A stretch of DNA of 41,618 nt from Chloroflexi bacterium UBA5189 (GCA_002413045.1 DHWF01000031.1:799-42416); one strand, 5' to 3'. Positions 7,543 to 14,059 are shown, counted from the first letter of the stretch. Made by a program: numbers and translations. The notes: a model not told the origin generated them from the sequence alone.

Positions 7543-7871
7543 CCGACCGAATCCCGCGCGCTCCGAGGCACCTTTCGGACGCCTCCCGGGCACTTTGGCG
7601 GCAGATTCTCGCCTCATTTGCCTTCGAGCCGCACCACGAACAGATCCTGAAACTGGCCCTCGAGGCAGTCGACCGCGCGGAGGATGCCCGCGCCGTGATC
7701 GAGCGGGACGGGGCATACCAGTCGACCTCGCGCGGCGGGGTCACGACCCACCCCGCAGTTGCGATCGAAAGAGATTCGGCCATTCGTGCCGCCCGACTGC
7801 TCCGCGAGCTCGGCCTCGACCTCGAGGACGGAAGGCCCGATGGGCGCCCGCCGAGCCGGTGGCAGTCGTGA
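7539..7871 (+). CDS. phage terminase small subunit, P27 family
   Basis: A 110-residue protein matching the P27 small-terminase pattern: APRHLSDASRALWRQILASFAFEPHHEQILKLALEAVDRAEDAR, then a loop, then the signature THPAVAIERDSAIRAARLLRELGLD. Small terminase subunits recognise the packaging site of a phage genome and hand it to the large subunit. No large subunit, portal or head gene is in the element, so this is an orphan TerS, a hallmark of phage satellites that redirect a helper's packaging. AAGGGG lies about 10 nt before the ATG, and the start overlaps the HNH stop. Confidence 0.85.
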   Translation: MTDRIPRAPRHLSDASRALWRQILASFAFEPHHEQILKLALEAVDRAEDARAVIERDGAYQSTSRGGVTTHPAVAIERDSAIRAARLLRELGLDLEDGRPDGRPPSRWQS

Positions 7872-8218
7872 GGTACCGAGTCCGCGCCCGCCGCGCGAAG
7901 GCGAGCCGCTACCGATACGACCTCGACGCGATGAATCGGGCGGGGTTTGCCGGCGGCTGGTCCGCGGCCGAGTACCAGGCGCTCCGGGACGAGCTCTTGC
8001 GCAAGGCAATCCGTCTCGATCTCGAGACGCCGTTCTGGGAGCACGAGCCGGGAATCCCTGACCATCTGCGAGTCGACTGGCTGGGACCGCTCACCACGTT
8101 GAGCCCGAGCGTCCCTGAATACCAGGCCGCCGAGCTCGCCTACAGCGCGACCCTCGCGCGGCGACGCGCCTGGTTGGCCAATCACCACGATCTGATCGAG
8201 GCGGGCGAGCCCTCATGA
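7868..8218 (+). CDS. unknown protein A of a tandem paralogous pair
   Basis: A 116-residue protein starting MRYRVRARRAKASRY. The next gene encodes a clear paralogue: both share the basic start MRYRVRARRAKA, a middle W-(S/A)-AEY-(Q/E)-LRDE-L, and a late PFW..E..(I/V)P(D/E)HLR(V/I). The GTG start overlaps the terminase stop (GTGA). I do not recognise the family. Its place after TerS suggests a packaging or element-specific role, which is inference. Confidence 0.6.
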   Translation: MRYRVRARRAKASRYRYDLDAMNRAGFAGGWSAAEYQALRDELLRKAIRLDLETPFWEHEPGIPDHLRVDWLGPLTTLSPSVPEYQAAELAYSATLARRRAWLANHHDLIEAGEPS

Positions 8219-8574
8219 GGTACCGCGTGCGTGCTCGCCGTGCCAAGGCGTGTCGGCACGTCCTGACTCTCGACATGCTCAACCGCGTCGACTCGTGGAG
8301 TCGGGCCGAATACGAGGGCCTCCGCGACGAGGCTCTCCGCACCTTCGCCGATCGGCTCGACCTGATCGAGCCGTTCTGGAGGTACGAGCGCGACGTGCCG
8401 GAGCACCTCCGGATCGCGCCGCCGCAGCCGGACCCGCGGCCGCTCGTGCGGGGCCTTCCCGAGGACGTCGAGCGGTTCGAGCTCGAGCAGATCGCCCATG
8501 ACGGCGTCATGGGCGGCCGCCAGGCATGGCTCGACGAGCACGACCCGCTTGGGGAGGACGCATGGACCAGTTGA
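8215..8574 (+). CDS. unknown protein B of a tandem paralogous pair
   Basis: A 119-residue paralogue of the preceding gene, with the same N-terminal dodecamer MRYRVRARRAKA, RAEYEGLRDEALR, and PFWRYERDVPEHLRI. The C-terminal thirds of the two differ, which indicates an old duplication followed by divergence. The ATG overlaps the upstream stop. The gene runs 13 nt into the next gene. Function unknown. Confidence 0.6.
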   Translation: MRYRVRARRAKACRHVLTLDMLNRVDSWSRAEYEGLRDEALRTFADRLDLIEPFWRYERDVPEHLRIAPPQPDPRPLVRGLPEDVERFELEQIAHDGVMGGRQAWLDEHDPLGEDAWTS

Positions 8575-8810
8575 AGGAGATCGAGCAGCTGCGCGCCCGC
8601 CTGGGCGAACTCGATCGCCGCGCTCGCCTCGGTCGTGAACCCGAGGAGCCGCCGGCTCGCTCGGACTTCAACGACATGCTGCGACGCGCGGCGGGCCGGC
8701 CGGTAGCGGACCGAGGAACCGAACCCGAGGAGCCGCCGGCTCGCTCGGATTTCAGCGACATGCTCCGCCGGCGCGGAGCGACCCCCGAAGGAGATTCCGA
8801 CGATGCGTGA
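8562..8810 (+). CDS. small protein with duplicated EPEEPPARSDF-DMLRR motif
   Basis: An 82-residue protein with a short N-terminal coiled-coil-like helix (MDQLKEIEQLRARLGELDRRARLG), then two copies of EPEEPPARSDF(N/S)DMLRR 28 residues apart. The ATG at 8562 has a GGGGAGG ribosome site. The motif copies read like repeated short binding peptides for a protein partner. No known family is recognised. Confidence 0.55.
   Translation: MDQLKEIEQLRARLGELDRRARLGREPEEPPARSDFNDMLRRAAGRPVADRGTEPEEPPARSDFSDMLRRRGATPEGDSDDA
8637..8767 (+). repeat. two 47-bp copies of an in-gene direct repeat
   Basis: The copies are 8637-8683 and 8721-8767, 84 bp apart and in frame. The first 29 bases are identical. They encode the duplicated EPEEPPARSDF(N/S)DMLRR motif. 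The high DNA identity points to a recent duplication or to gene conversion. Confidence 0.8.
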
Positions 8811-9594
8811 ACAGTCCGTTATCCATGCCGAGGCGCTGCTTCGCGCGATTCCGCGGGTCTCGAAGGGCGTCCAGGACGCGCTCGACGCCCGCGATCGGCT
8901 TGTGGCATCGCTCCGCGAGGCCCAGGAGGAGCAAGCGAAGGCGGTCCCGGTGGCCGCAACACCCGACGACTGGCGCACATGGCGAGAGGCCCTCGCCGGC
9001 GCGGACATGGCCGCCGCGAGCCTCGCCGGCGTGATCGCGGCGATGGCGGAAATGGAGACTCCAGCCGACCTCGCGGTCGTTCATGCGATCGTCGAATCGG
9101 GGCCCGAGATCCACGGCATCCTCGTCGCCGAGCTCGCATCGCTCCTGGCCGATGCCGGCGAGGCTGCCCGGGCGTTCCGGGGCGCACCGATCCCAGGCGG
9201 CGATGCCGTTCCGCACCTCTCGGCGGCAAAGCAGGCGGCGTGGGGCGTCCTGGACCGCGCTGTAGGACGCTACGGCGCGGTGCGGGGCGGCGAATTCCAT
9301 TTAAGGAAGCTCATCGGCGGCGGCGAACCTGACATGGCACTCGCCGAGTTCCGGGACGTGGCGCATCCGCTCCTGTGGGGCGGCCTCGATCAGTGGCGCT
9401 CCCGCAAGTTCACCGGCCATCGTCCGGGCCCGTCGAGCGATCGCCCGATCGACCGCATCGCCTGGCTCGCGACGCTGCCTGAGGGGCTCGTGTGGCTCCC
9501 CACGGCGGCAGAGGAGCGCGTCGCGTTCGATGCGTGGCGGATCAAGACGACGAGCAAGGCATCGGCGCTCGGCGCCTACGTCCCGCAGGGCTGA
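8803..9594 (+). CDS. unknown helical protein of the element operon
   Basis: A 263-residue soluble protein, mostly helical. The first 170 residues are Ala/Glu-rich helices (ALLRAIPRVSKGVQDALDARDRLVASLREAQEEQAKA...). The C-terminal part is more globular and contains HPLLWGGLDQWRSRKFTGHRPG and IDRIAWLATLPEGLVWLPTAAEERVAFDAW. GGAG lies 9 nt before the ATG, and the start overlaps the previous stop. I do not recognise the family. As the largest unknown of the operon it could be a replication, packaging-interference or structural factor, with no evidence to choose. Confidence 0.6.
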   Translation: MREQSVIHAEALLRAIPRVSKGVQDALDARDRLVASLREAQEEQAKAVPVAATPDDWRTWREALAGADMAAASLAGVIAAMAEMETPADLAVVHAIVESGPEIHGILVAELASLLADAGEAARAFRGAPIPGGDAVPHLSAAKQAAWGVLDRAVGRYGAVRGGEFHLRKLIGGGEPDMALAEFRDVAHPLLWGGLDQWRSRKFTGHRPGPSSDRPIDRIAWLATLPEGLVWLPTAAEERVAFDAWRIKTTSKASALGAYVPQG

Positions 9595-9597
9595 GCG

Positions 9598-9843
9598 ATG
9601 TCAGGCACATCCAGGAAGGCCGGCAGCGGCTCATTCGACTGGTCGCCTGTCTTCGAAGGCGCCGCCGGAGTCGTCTTAGCCGATGCGGCAATCGAAACCG
9701 TGAAGGGCCTTATCGTTCGGCGGTGCCGCGCCACCTGCATTCGGTGCGGCGTAATGACCCCGAGCGGCTTTACCTCGCCTTGTGGGGAGGTCGTTTGGGC
9801 GGAGTGCGCCGTCCGGGGAGGGCCGTGTCGGGGCCACGTGTAG
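9598..9843 (+). CDS. small cysteine-rich protein, putative zinc binder
   Basis: An 81-residue protein with a hydrophobic N-terminal half (WSPVFEGAAGVVLADAAIETVKGLIV) and a C-terminal cluster CRATCIRCG..., PCGEVVWAEC, GGPCRGH. These give pairs suited to a treble-clef or ribbon zinc site. It is the last gene of the operon, and a hairpin begins at its stop. Function unknown. Confidence 0.5.
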   Translation: MSGTSRKAGSGSFDWSPVFEGAAGVVLADAAIETVKGLIVRRCRATCIRCGVMTPSGFTSPCGEVVWAECAVRGGPCRGHV

Positions 9844-9863
9844 CGCTGCGACTGCGGCGCTAC
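9840..9863 (+). terminator. hairpin at the end of the element operon
   Basis: Left arm GTAGCGCTGC (9840-9849) pairs with GCGGCGCTAC (9854-9863) across loop GACT, with a 10-bp stem and one T-G wobble. It starts at the last codon of the 81-residue gene. No T-run follows, so termination may be incomplete or factor-dependent. Confidence 0.5.
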
Positions 9864-9902
9864 AACCCTCCCTTCCGGGTCGCCCGACCCGAGGATTACA
9901 CG

Positions 9903-9970
9903 GTATCCACACTGTCCACAACGAAGGTCGGACCACGAACCGGACACCCGTTCGATCGGGCAGTGGACAA
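9903..9970. other. DnaA-box-like cluster, candidate element origin
   Basis: The 334-bp gap 9844-10177 holds no credible gene. It contains GTATCCACA (9903-9911) directly followed by CTGTCCACA (9912-9920) and an inverted TTGTCCACT (9970-9962). Each differs from the high-GC DnaA box TTGTCCACA or TTATCCACA by one or two bases. Such grouping is rare by chance and fits an origin of replication of the excised form. No AT-rich unwinding stretch is obvious, so this is a candidate only. Confidence 0.35.
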
Positions 9971-10060
9971 GTTCAGGTCCGAAACGGTGGTAAGTGGGTC
10001 GATCCGCCGCGGCCCCCACGTCACACTTGACCGTGTGCCCAGCCGAGTCGTCCGATGTCG

Positions 10061-10081
10061 TAATATCGAACGGGTGTTCGA
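10061..10081 (+). promoter_or_regulatory. promoter and operator-like palindrome upstream of darT
   Basis: TAATAT at 10061-10066 matches the TANNNT -10 type used elsewhere in the window. It shares its last base with a perfect inverted repeat TCGAAC-GGGT-GTTCGA at 10066-10081, which would cover the start of transcription. DarTG modules must be kept in balance, so autoregulation here is plausible. The leader to the darT GTG would be about 100 nt. Confidence 0.45.
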
Positions 10082-10177
10082 ATCTGCGCCAGGAACAAGC
10101 TCGCTCCGGGTGGTGGTCCGCCGTGGCCCTACCATGACGCCGACGCGCCCTGCTGGGGGCGCAGTGGGGGCCTCCGG

Positions 10178-10795
10178 GTGCATCGATCGCAGGTCGGCGA
10201 GCTCTTCTACATCTCGCACGTCGCGAACGTTGGCTCGATCGTTCGCTCGGGAATTCTCTCGCACAACCGGGCGGCCTCGGTCACTCACACGAAGGTCGAC
10301 CTGGACACCGTTCAGGAGATCCGCAGCCACAAGCGCATCTCGCCGACGCGGATGCTCCATGATCACGCCAATCTCTACTTCTGTGGCCGGAACGCGATGA
10401 TGTACCACGTCGTCCGGCACAACCCGATCGACGCCGTCTGCCTCATTCGCGTCTCCGCGGACGTCCTGGATCTGCCGGACGTCGTGGTCATGGACGGGAA
10501 CGCGGCGCGGTGGGAATCCCGACCCTACGACGCGGCATCGGGGATCGCCGCCTTGGACTTCGATCGGATCCACGCGCAGTACTGGACGCACCCGGGCGAC
10601 CCAGTCGCCCACTCGCAGCACATGCGCGAGAAACAGGCTGAAGTCCTCGTGCCCGACATCATCGATCCGCGCTTCATCACCGGGTTCATCGTCCCAACGG
10701 ATGCCGCGGCAACGGCGATCGGAACGGGTGCCGGCCGTCGGCCGATTGCGAAGGCGCCGTACCCGTTCTTTCCGGCCTCGGTCTGGCGCCGCTGA
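10178..10795 (+). CDS. darT: DarT toxin, ssDNA thymidine ADP-ribosyltransferase
   Basis: DarT (DUF4433) transfers ADP-ribose from NAD+ to thymidine in single-stranded DNA and blocks replication of host or phage DNA. The 205-residue protein shows the family start ELFYISHVANVGSIVRSGILSHNR (His14 in the NAD site), the arginine-containing segment around residues 49-53, ANLYFCGRNAMMYHVV (where many DarTs have FYFNPRN.M.Y), and the end motif EKQAEVLVPDII with catalytic Glu155. The GTG at 10178 gives the normal N-terminus, with GGGGG six bases upstream. The stop overlaps the darG ATG by one base (TGATG). Confidence 0.93.
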   Translation: MHRSQVGELFYISHVANVGSIVRSGILSHNRAASVTHTKVDLDTVQEIRSHKRISPTRMLHDHANLYFCGRNAMMYHVVRHNPIDAVCLIRVSADVLDLPDVVVMDGNAARWESRPYDAASGIAALDFDRIHAQYWTHPGDPVAHSQHMREKQAEVLVPDIIDPRFITGFIVPTDAAATAIGTGAGRRPIAKAPYPFFPASVWRR

Positions 10796-11901
10796 TGCCC
10801 GGCCTGGTCACGCCTCGCGTCGGCGACATCTTCGCCTCGTCAGCCCAGACATGGGTCAACACCGTCAACTGCGTCGGCATCATGGGCAAGGGGGTCGCCG
10901 CCGGGTTCAAGAAGCGATTCCCCGACATGTTCCGCGAGTACGCCCAGCTGTGTGGGCGGGCCGAGGTCAAGCTCGGCCGTCCATACCTTTGGCGATCGAC
11001 GGTCCTCCCGTGGGTCCTGAACTTCCCGACGAAGGATGACTGGCGCCAGAACTCAAGTCTCGAGGCCATCGAGGCAGGGCTCGAGTACCTCCGTGAGCAC
11101 TACCGCGAATGGGGGATCACGTCGCTCGCCGTGCCGCCGCTCGGTGCCGGCCTCGGCGGCCTCGACTGGCGCGTCGTCGGCAAGATCCTGTACCGCCACC
11201 TCGATCAGCTCGACATCCCGGTCGAGTTGTACGCGCCGATCGACGTCCCGAGCGACCAGCTGACGCTCGATTTCTTCCTCGCGAAGATGCCGACGGAAAT
11301 CAACGGCAAGCCACGACTCGGCGGGCCGGCAGTTGCGATCGCGACCGTCATCGCCCGCGTTGCAGCCCAGCCATACGGTCCCGCAACGGGGCGCGTGTTC
11401 GTCCAGAAGGCTGCTTACTTCCTGACCGAGACAGGCGTCCCGACCGAGCTCGTCTACGAGGAAGGATCGTTCGGACCCTTCGCGCCCGGCTTCGCGGTGA
11501 TGCGTCGCAATCTCATCAACCACCGAGTCCTCAGCGAGCGCAGGATGGGCGCGATGATCCTTGCCGAGCCCGGGCCTGCACTCGCAGAAGCGCAGGGGGC
11601 CCATGCTGACGAGCTCGCCGACTGGGAGGACCGCATCGAGCGGGTGGTCGACTTGTTCATGAGACTCCGCAACGGACGTCAGGCCGAGGTCGCCGCGACC
11701 GTCCATTTCGCCGCGAAGACCCTGCGCGAGAGCACCGGCGCGGAGCCGAATGAGCTCGACGTGCTCAAGTACGTCCGCCAGTGGAAGGCGCGTCGCGAGC
11801 CGCCGTTTACGGACACCGAACTCGCGATGGCCATCCGCGGGCTTAACGTCCTCGGCTGGCTCCCCATCCCTGCGAGCGAGGGGCTCCCGGTCCCGCCCTG
11901 A
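10795..11901 (+). CDS. darG: DarG antitoxin, macrodomain DNA ADP-ribosylglycohydrolase
   Basis: DarG reverses DarT's DNA modification and also binds the toxin. In this 368-residue protein the macrodomain spans about 1-155: NTVNCVGIMGKGVAAGFKKRFPDMF (Asn22, Asn25, GKG loop), LNFPTKDDWR with Lys80 at the position of the known catalytic lysine, and VPPLGAGLGGLDW. The C-terminal domain (about 170-368, FVQKAAYFLTETGVPTELVYEEGSFGPFAPGF) matches the toxin-binding domain of two-domain DarG proteins. It is translationally coupled to darT. DarTG is established as an anti-phage system, so this is the element's clearest defence cargo. Confidence 0.93.
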   Translation: MPGLVTPRVGDIFASSAQTWVNTVNCVGIMGKGVAAGFKKRFPDMFREYAQLCGRAEVKLGRPYLWRSTVLPWVLNFPTKDDWRQNSSLEAIEAGLEYLREHYREWGITSLAVPPLGAGLGGLDWRVVGKILYRHLDQLDIPVELYAPIDVPSDQLTLDFFLAKMPTEINGKPRLGGPAVAIATVIARVAAQPYGPATGRVFVQKAAYFLTETGVPTELVYEEGSFGPFAPGFAVMRRNLINHRVLSERRMGAMILAEPGPALAEAQGAHADELADWEDRIERVVDLFMRLRNGRQAEVAATVHFAAKTLRESTGAEPNELDVLKYVRQWKARREPPFTDTELAMAIRGLNVLGWLPIPASEGLPVPP

Positions 11902-11913
11902 TCCGTCGCGTTC

Positions 11914-11932
11914 TGACGGCAATGCGCCGTCG
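11914..11932 (+). terminator. hairpin downstream of darG
   Basis: GACGGC (11915-11920), loop AATGC, GCCGTC (11926-11931), extended by a T-G pair. It lies 13 bases after the darG stop and has no T-run. Likely the end of the darTG transcript. Confidence 0.4.
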
Positions 11933-12005
11933 GACAGAGGGTCCGTTGACGCCGACGTGAGCTTGGGCGCACGATAGAGCGGCTCGGGTACTAGACGGGC
12001 GATAA

Positions 12006-12072
12006 CCGGCGAAAGCCGGACACATAGACTTTGGAACGGCCGTCTCGGTGCTAGTACCACCGGGGCGGCCGT
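12006..12072 (+). ncRNA. structured RNA leader or small RNA ahead of the small-gene chain
   Basis: Two hairpins stand in the 191-bp gap after darG. The first is CCGGC-GAAA-GCCGG (12006-12019), closed by the very stable C(GAAA)G tetraloop. The second has an outer stem ACGGCCG (12036-12042) with CGGCCGT (12066-12072), a 3x3 internal loop TCT/GGG, and an inner stem CGGTG/CACCG around loop CTAGTAC. The second ends 20 bases before the ATG at 12093 and is followed by a GGGAGG ribosome site. This is too regular for ordinary spacer. It could be a riboregulator, a packaging or replication signal, or a small RNA. Confidence 0.45.
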
Positions 12073-12092
12073 AGTCGTGGGAGGTGGTCTAG

Positions 12093-12371
12093 ATGACCAC
12101 GGACAGTCACGGGAACTGGTGGGATCGCGAGATCATCCGAGCGTTCAACGAGGGACGCGATTTGCCCGCTCAAATCGGGCTGCCACCCATGCCGCCGGAG
12201 GTGATCTTCCGCCTCATGCACGCGACGACCGTCGAGCCGCGGGGAGGCGAGGACCGCGAGACGCGGATCGCCCTCGCGACCCTCCGCAACTTGATGGCCC
12301 GCGATCGCGGGCGCGAGACGGGTCAACTGCTGGGCGATCTGTTCCTGCGCCGTGACGGCGGTGCGGCATGA
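12093..12371 (+). CDS. small unknown protein, first of a chain of tiny overlapping genes
   Basis: A 92-residue protein, MTTDSHGNWWDREIIRAFNEG..., helical and charged, with a strong GGGAGG ribosome site 8 nt before the ATG. It lies just downstream of the structured leader. The stop overlaps the next ATG (ATGA). No family is recognised. Genes of this size between defence cargo and the att site in phage elements are often anti-defence or accessory factors, but that is inference. Confidence 0.6.
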   Translation: MTTDSHGNWWDREIIRAFNEGRDLPAQIGLPPMPPEVIFRLMHATTVEPRGGEDRETRIALATLRNLMARDRGRETGQLLGDLFLRRDGGAA

Positions 12372-12541
12372 CCTCGGAAACCCGCGCCGTGATCCGAGTC
12401 CTGCTCCGTCACCGTGAGGAGATCGCCCGGTCTACTGAGCGGGCGTATCGGGAGCTTCGTCGTCTCGGCGTTCCTGACCCGGCGCTGCTCCTTGTCGGAC
12501 CGTCCAAGCCCGTCCGGGATGCCCCAGGAGGCGAGGCATGA
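12368..12541 (+). CDS. 57-residue protein of the small-gene chain
   Basis: A short frame beginning MTSETRAVIRVLLRHREEIARSTERAYRELRRLGVPDPALLL and ending PGGEA. It is predicted to be a basic/acidic helical hairpin. Both ends overlap neighbours by ATGA, which is the strongest support for it being real. Function unknown. Confidence 0.5.
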   Translation: MTSETRAVIRVLLRHREEIARSTERAYRELRRLGVPDPALLLVGPSKPVRDAPGGEA

Positions 12542-12615
12542 CCGCGGCGCAGCTCCAACGCCTGTTCCGGCCCGACGTAGCGCCCGAGCCCATCGCCGAG
12601 CCGGTCGCGCGATGA
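12538..12615 (+). CDS. 25-residue micro-protein of the small-gene chain
   Basis: The frame MTAAQLQRLFRPDVAPEPI... runs 25 codons from an ATG overlapping the previous stop to a TGA overlapping the next ATG. It may be a true peptide or only a translational bridge keeping ribosomes on the message. Either way it continues the unbroken ATGA chain. Confidence 0.35.
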   Translation: MTAAQLQRLFRPDVAPEPIAEPVAR

Positions 12616-12884
12616 CGCCCCAAGAGGTGCTCGAGGACACGATCTCGGATCCGGATCTTGCCGCGCTTCGGCTGATCCACGAGGCCGCAGGGACCGGAGC
12701 GCCGGACGCCGTTGTCGGTCGGGCGGTGCGCCGCATCCTCACCGACCTCGCGACAGAGCGCGCGCGGCGCCTTGCCGGCGGGAGGCCGAGATCGCCGCGG
12801 CGCGTCGTCGCGTCATCGGACGTCGTCGACCTGATGGGATGGTTGGAGCGAAAGGCGACGTCCGGCGCGTTGAGCCCCCGATAA
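12612..12884 (+). CDS. 90-residue unknown protein of the small-gene chain
   Basis: MTPQEVLEDTISDPDLAALRLIHEAAGTGAPDAVVGRAVRRILTDLATERARRLAGG is followed by a basic Arg/Pro-rich linker and a short C-terminal helix (VVDLMGWLERKA). It has no known motif. The basic linker suggests nucleic-acid contact (inference). It overlaps the preceding micro-gene by ATGA. Confidence 0.5.
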   Translation: MTPQEVLEDTISDPDLAALRLIHEAAGTGAPDAVVGRAVRRILTDLATERARRLAGGRPRSPRRVVASSDVVDLMGWLERKATSGALSPR

Positions 12885-12916
12885 CCCCGTAGCCCTGTCC
12901 AGAAGGCGAGACAGCC

Positions 12917-13126
12917 ATGACCACCTACAACCTCGAGACGCTGACAACCGAGCAACTCGTCGCCGTCCTGAGTCGACAGATCGACGGACTCGTGGCGGGC
13001 GAGATAGCACCGGCCGAGGCCCGCGCGGTCACGAGCGCGGTCAATAGGCGACTGGCGGCCATTGCAGCGGCGACGAGAGCCGCGAAGCTCATAACCGACC
13101 CCGTGGCAACTCCCACAGGAATCTGA
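12917..13126 (+). CDS. 69-residue helical protein
   Basis: MTTYNLETLTTEQLVAVLSRQIDGLVAGEIAPAEARAVTSAVNRRLAAIAAATRAAKLI is an amphipathic helical protein that could form a coiled coil or helical hairpin. Phage and prophage small proteins of the 'TEQL..L..QI..L..G.I....A.A...A..R' pattern are common, but I cannot name a function. It is separated by 32 bp from the preceding chain and has an AAGGCGAG ribosome-site-like stretch. Confidence 0.5.
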   Translation: MTTYNLETLTTEQLVAVLSRQIDGLVAGEIAPAEARAVTSAVNRRLAAIAAATRAAKLITDPVATPTGI

Positions 13127-13243
13127 AACCCGTACACACCGCGCGAGGGGTCAGACGGCTGCCGAGGTCGCTGCCCTACGTGGTCCCCCCCCGGGTGGCA
13201 GGGATAGCCTTTCACCACGGCCCCGGCAACGGGCCGTCGCACG

Positions 13244-13295
13244 CGATCCCGGCTCTCGGGCCGGCCAGCGGAGCGGCGGGCGACCGGGGCCGTAC
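13244..13295 (+). repeat. 52-bp direct repeat, copy 1
   Basis: Identical over 52 bp to 13925-13976 in the same orientation. Weaker similarity extends about 28 bp further upstream in both copies. The pair flanks the lipoprotein gene (13333-13827). The repeat is GC-rich with short internal palindromes (CCCG-GCTCT-CGGG). It ends 37 bp before the lipoprotein start, so copy 1 could hold its promoter. Confidence 0.9.
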
Positions 13296-13332
13296 ACTCG
13301 CTCCATCTGCGGCTCATCGGGGAGGGGTCGGA

Positions 13333-13827
13333 TTGAGGCGGATCCTCGCGATGGCGGTCCTGACGAGCGCAGTCGCGGCGTGTGGAGGCCCCGCCGTGAC
13401 CGATGCGCCAACGCCGACGGACACACCGGCGCCCTGGCCAACGTATTGGGATAGCAACCTGTGTTCGGCGCAGGCAAACATCGGGTCGGCCGTTAGCGAC
13501 CTGGGGGAGGCCTACACGGACGCGCAGAACTTCGACGTCGACACTGCGATAGCCGACGCCACGCGTGCGGCCGCCGAGGCGAAGAACGCCTCCCTGGCTC
13601 TGAATGACTCGACGCCGTGGAGCCCCGGCGCGGCGCTCATGACAGACCTGAAAACCGCGGCCACTGACCTCCAGAAGGCTGCTGGGCTCTTCAAGATCGG
13701 CGCCAAGTCGGTCAGCGCTGCGACCCTCAAACAGGCCAACTCGTACATCACCAAAGTCACTGCGGCGCTGAAGGCCGCGAACACCCAAGCCGCGTCGCTT
13801 GCGAGTCGCTACGGCTTGAGCTGCTAG
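13333..13827 (+). CDS. small lipoprotein carried between two 52-bp repeats
   Basis: A 164-residue secreted lipoprotein. From the TTG at 13333 it has a basic start (RR), a hydrophobic stretch and the lipobox SAVAAC, then a Thr/Pro-rich spacer (TDAPTPTDTPAPWPT). The mature domain is helical and rich in Ala/Thr/Lys, with a likely disulfide between the Cys in NLCSAQ and the terminal Cys. GGGGAGGGG lies 8 nt before the TTG. In a mobile element a surface lipoprotein can act as a superinfection-exclusion or adhesion factor; that role is inference. Confidence 0.75.
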   Translation: MRRILAMAVLTSAVAACGGPAVTDAPTPTDTPAPWPTYWDSNLCSAQANIGSAVSDLGEAYTDAQNFDVDTAIADATRAAAEAKNASLALNDSTPWSPGAALMTDLKTAATDLQKAAGLFKIGAKSVSAATLKQANSYITKVTAALKAANTQAASLASRYGLSC

Positions 13828-13924
13828 GTAGATCGTCTCAGGGCGGCCGAGGTCCTCGACGTTAAGCCGGCGGTAAGTGCGGGCCGGTAGGCTGGCCGCG
13901 GCCTCGGCTACGGGTCGTCGCCTT

Positions 13925-13976
13925 CGATCCCGGCTCTCGGGCCGGCCAGCGGAGCGGCGGGCGACCGGGGCCGTAC
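13925..13976 (+). repeat. 52-bp direct repeat, copy 2
   Basis: Second perfect copy of the repeat at 13244-13295, 681 bp downstream, about 85 bp from the end of the convergent HEPN-like gene. The region 13828-14059 around it holds no convincing gene. Confidence 0.9.
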
Positions 13977-14059
13977 CAGTGCCGGCCCGTGGAATGGGCG
14001 CCAACCGTCATCGCGGCGATCGCAGCCGCCGTCTCCGCGGGAGCGGAGCGTCGACGCGG

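Noticed and set aside
9576..10019. 147-codon minus-strand frame opposite the 81-aa gene and origin-like region
   Set aside because: It has one CxxC but otherwise shadow-like composition, crosses the terminator hairpin and promoter region, and has no ribosome site.
10072..10089. T-arm-like GTTCGAATC suggesting a tRNA
   Set aside because: The flanking bases do not form the T stem, and no anticodon or acceptor stem is present. The GTTCGA is better explained by the palindrome at 10066-10081.
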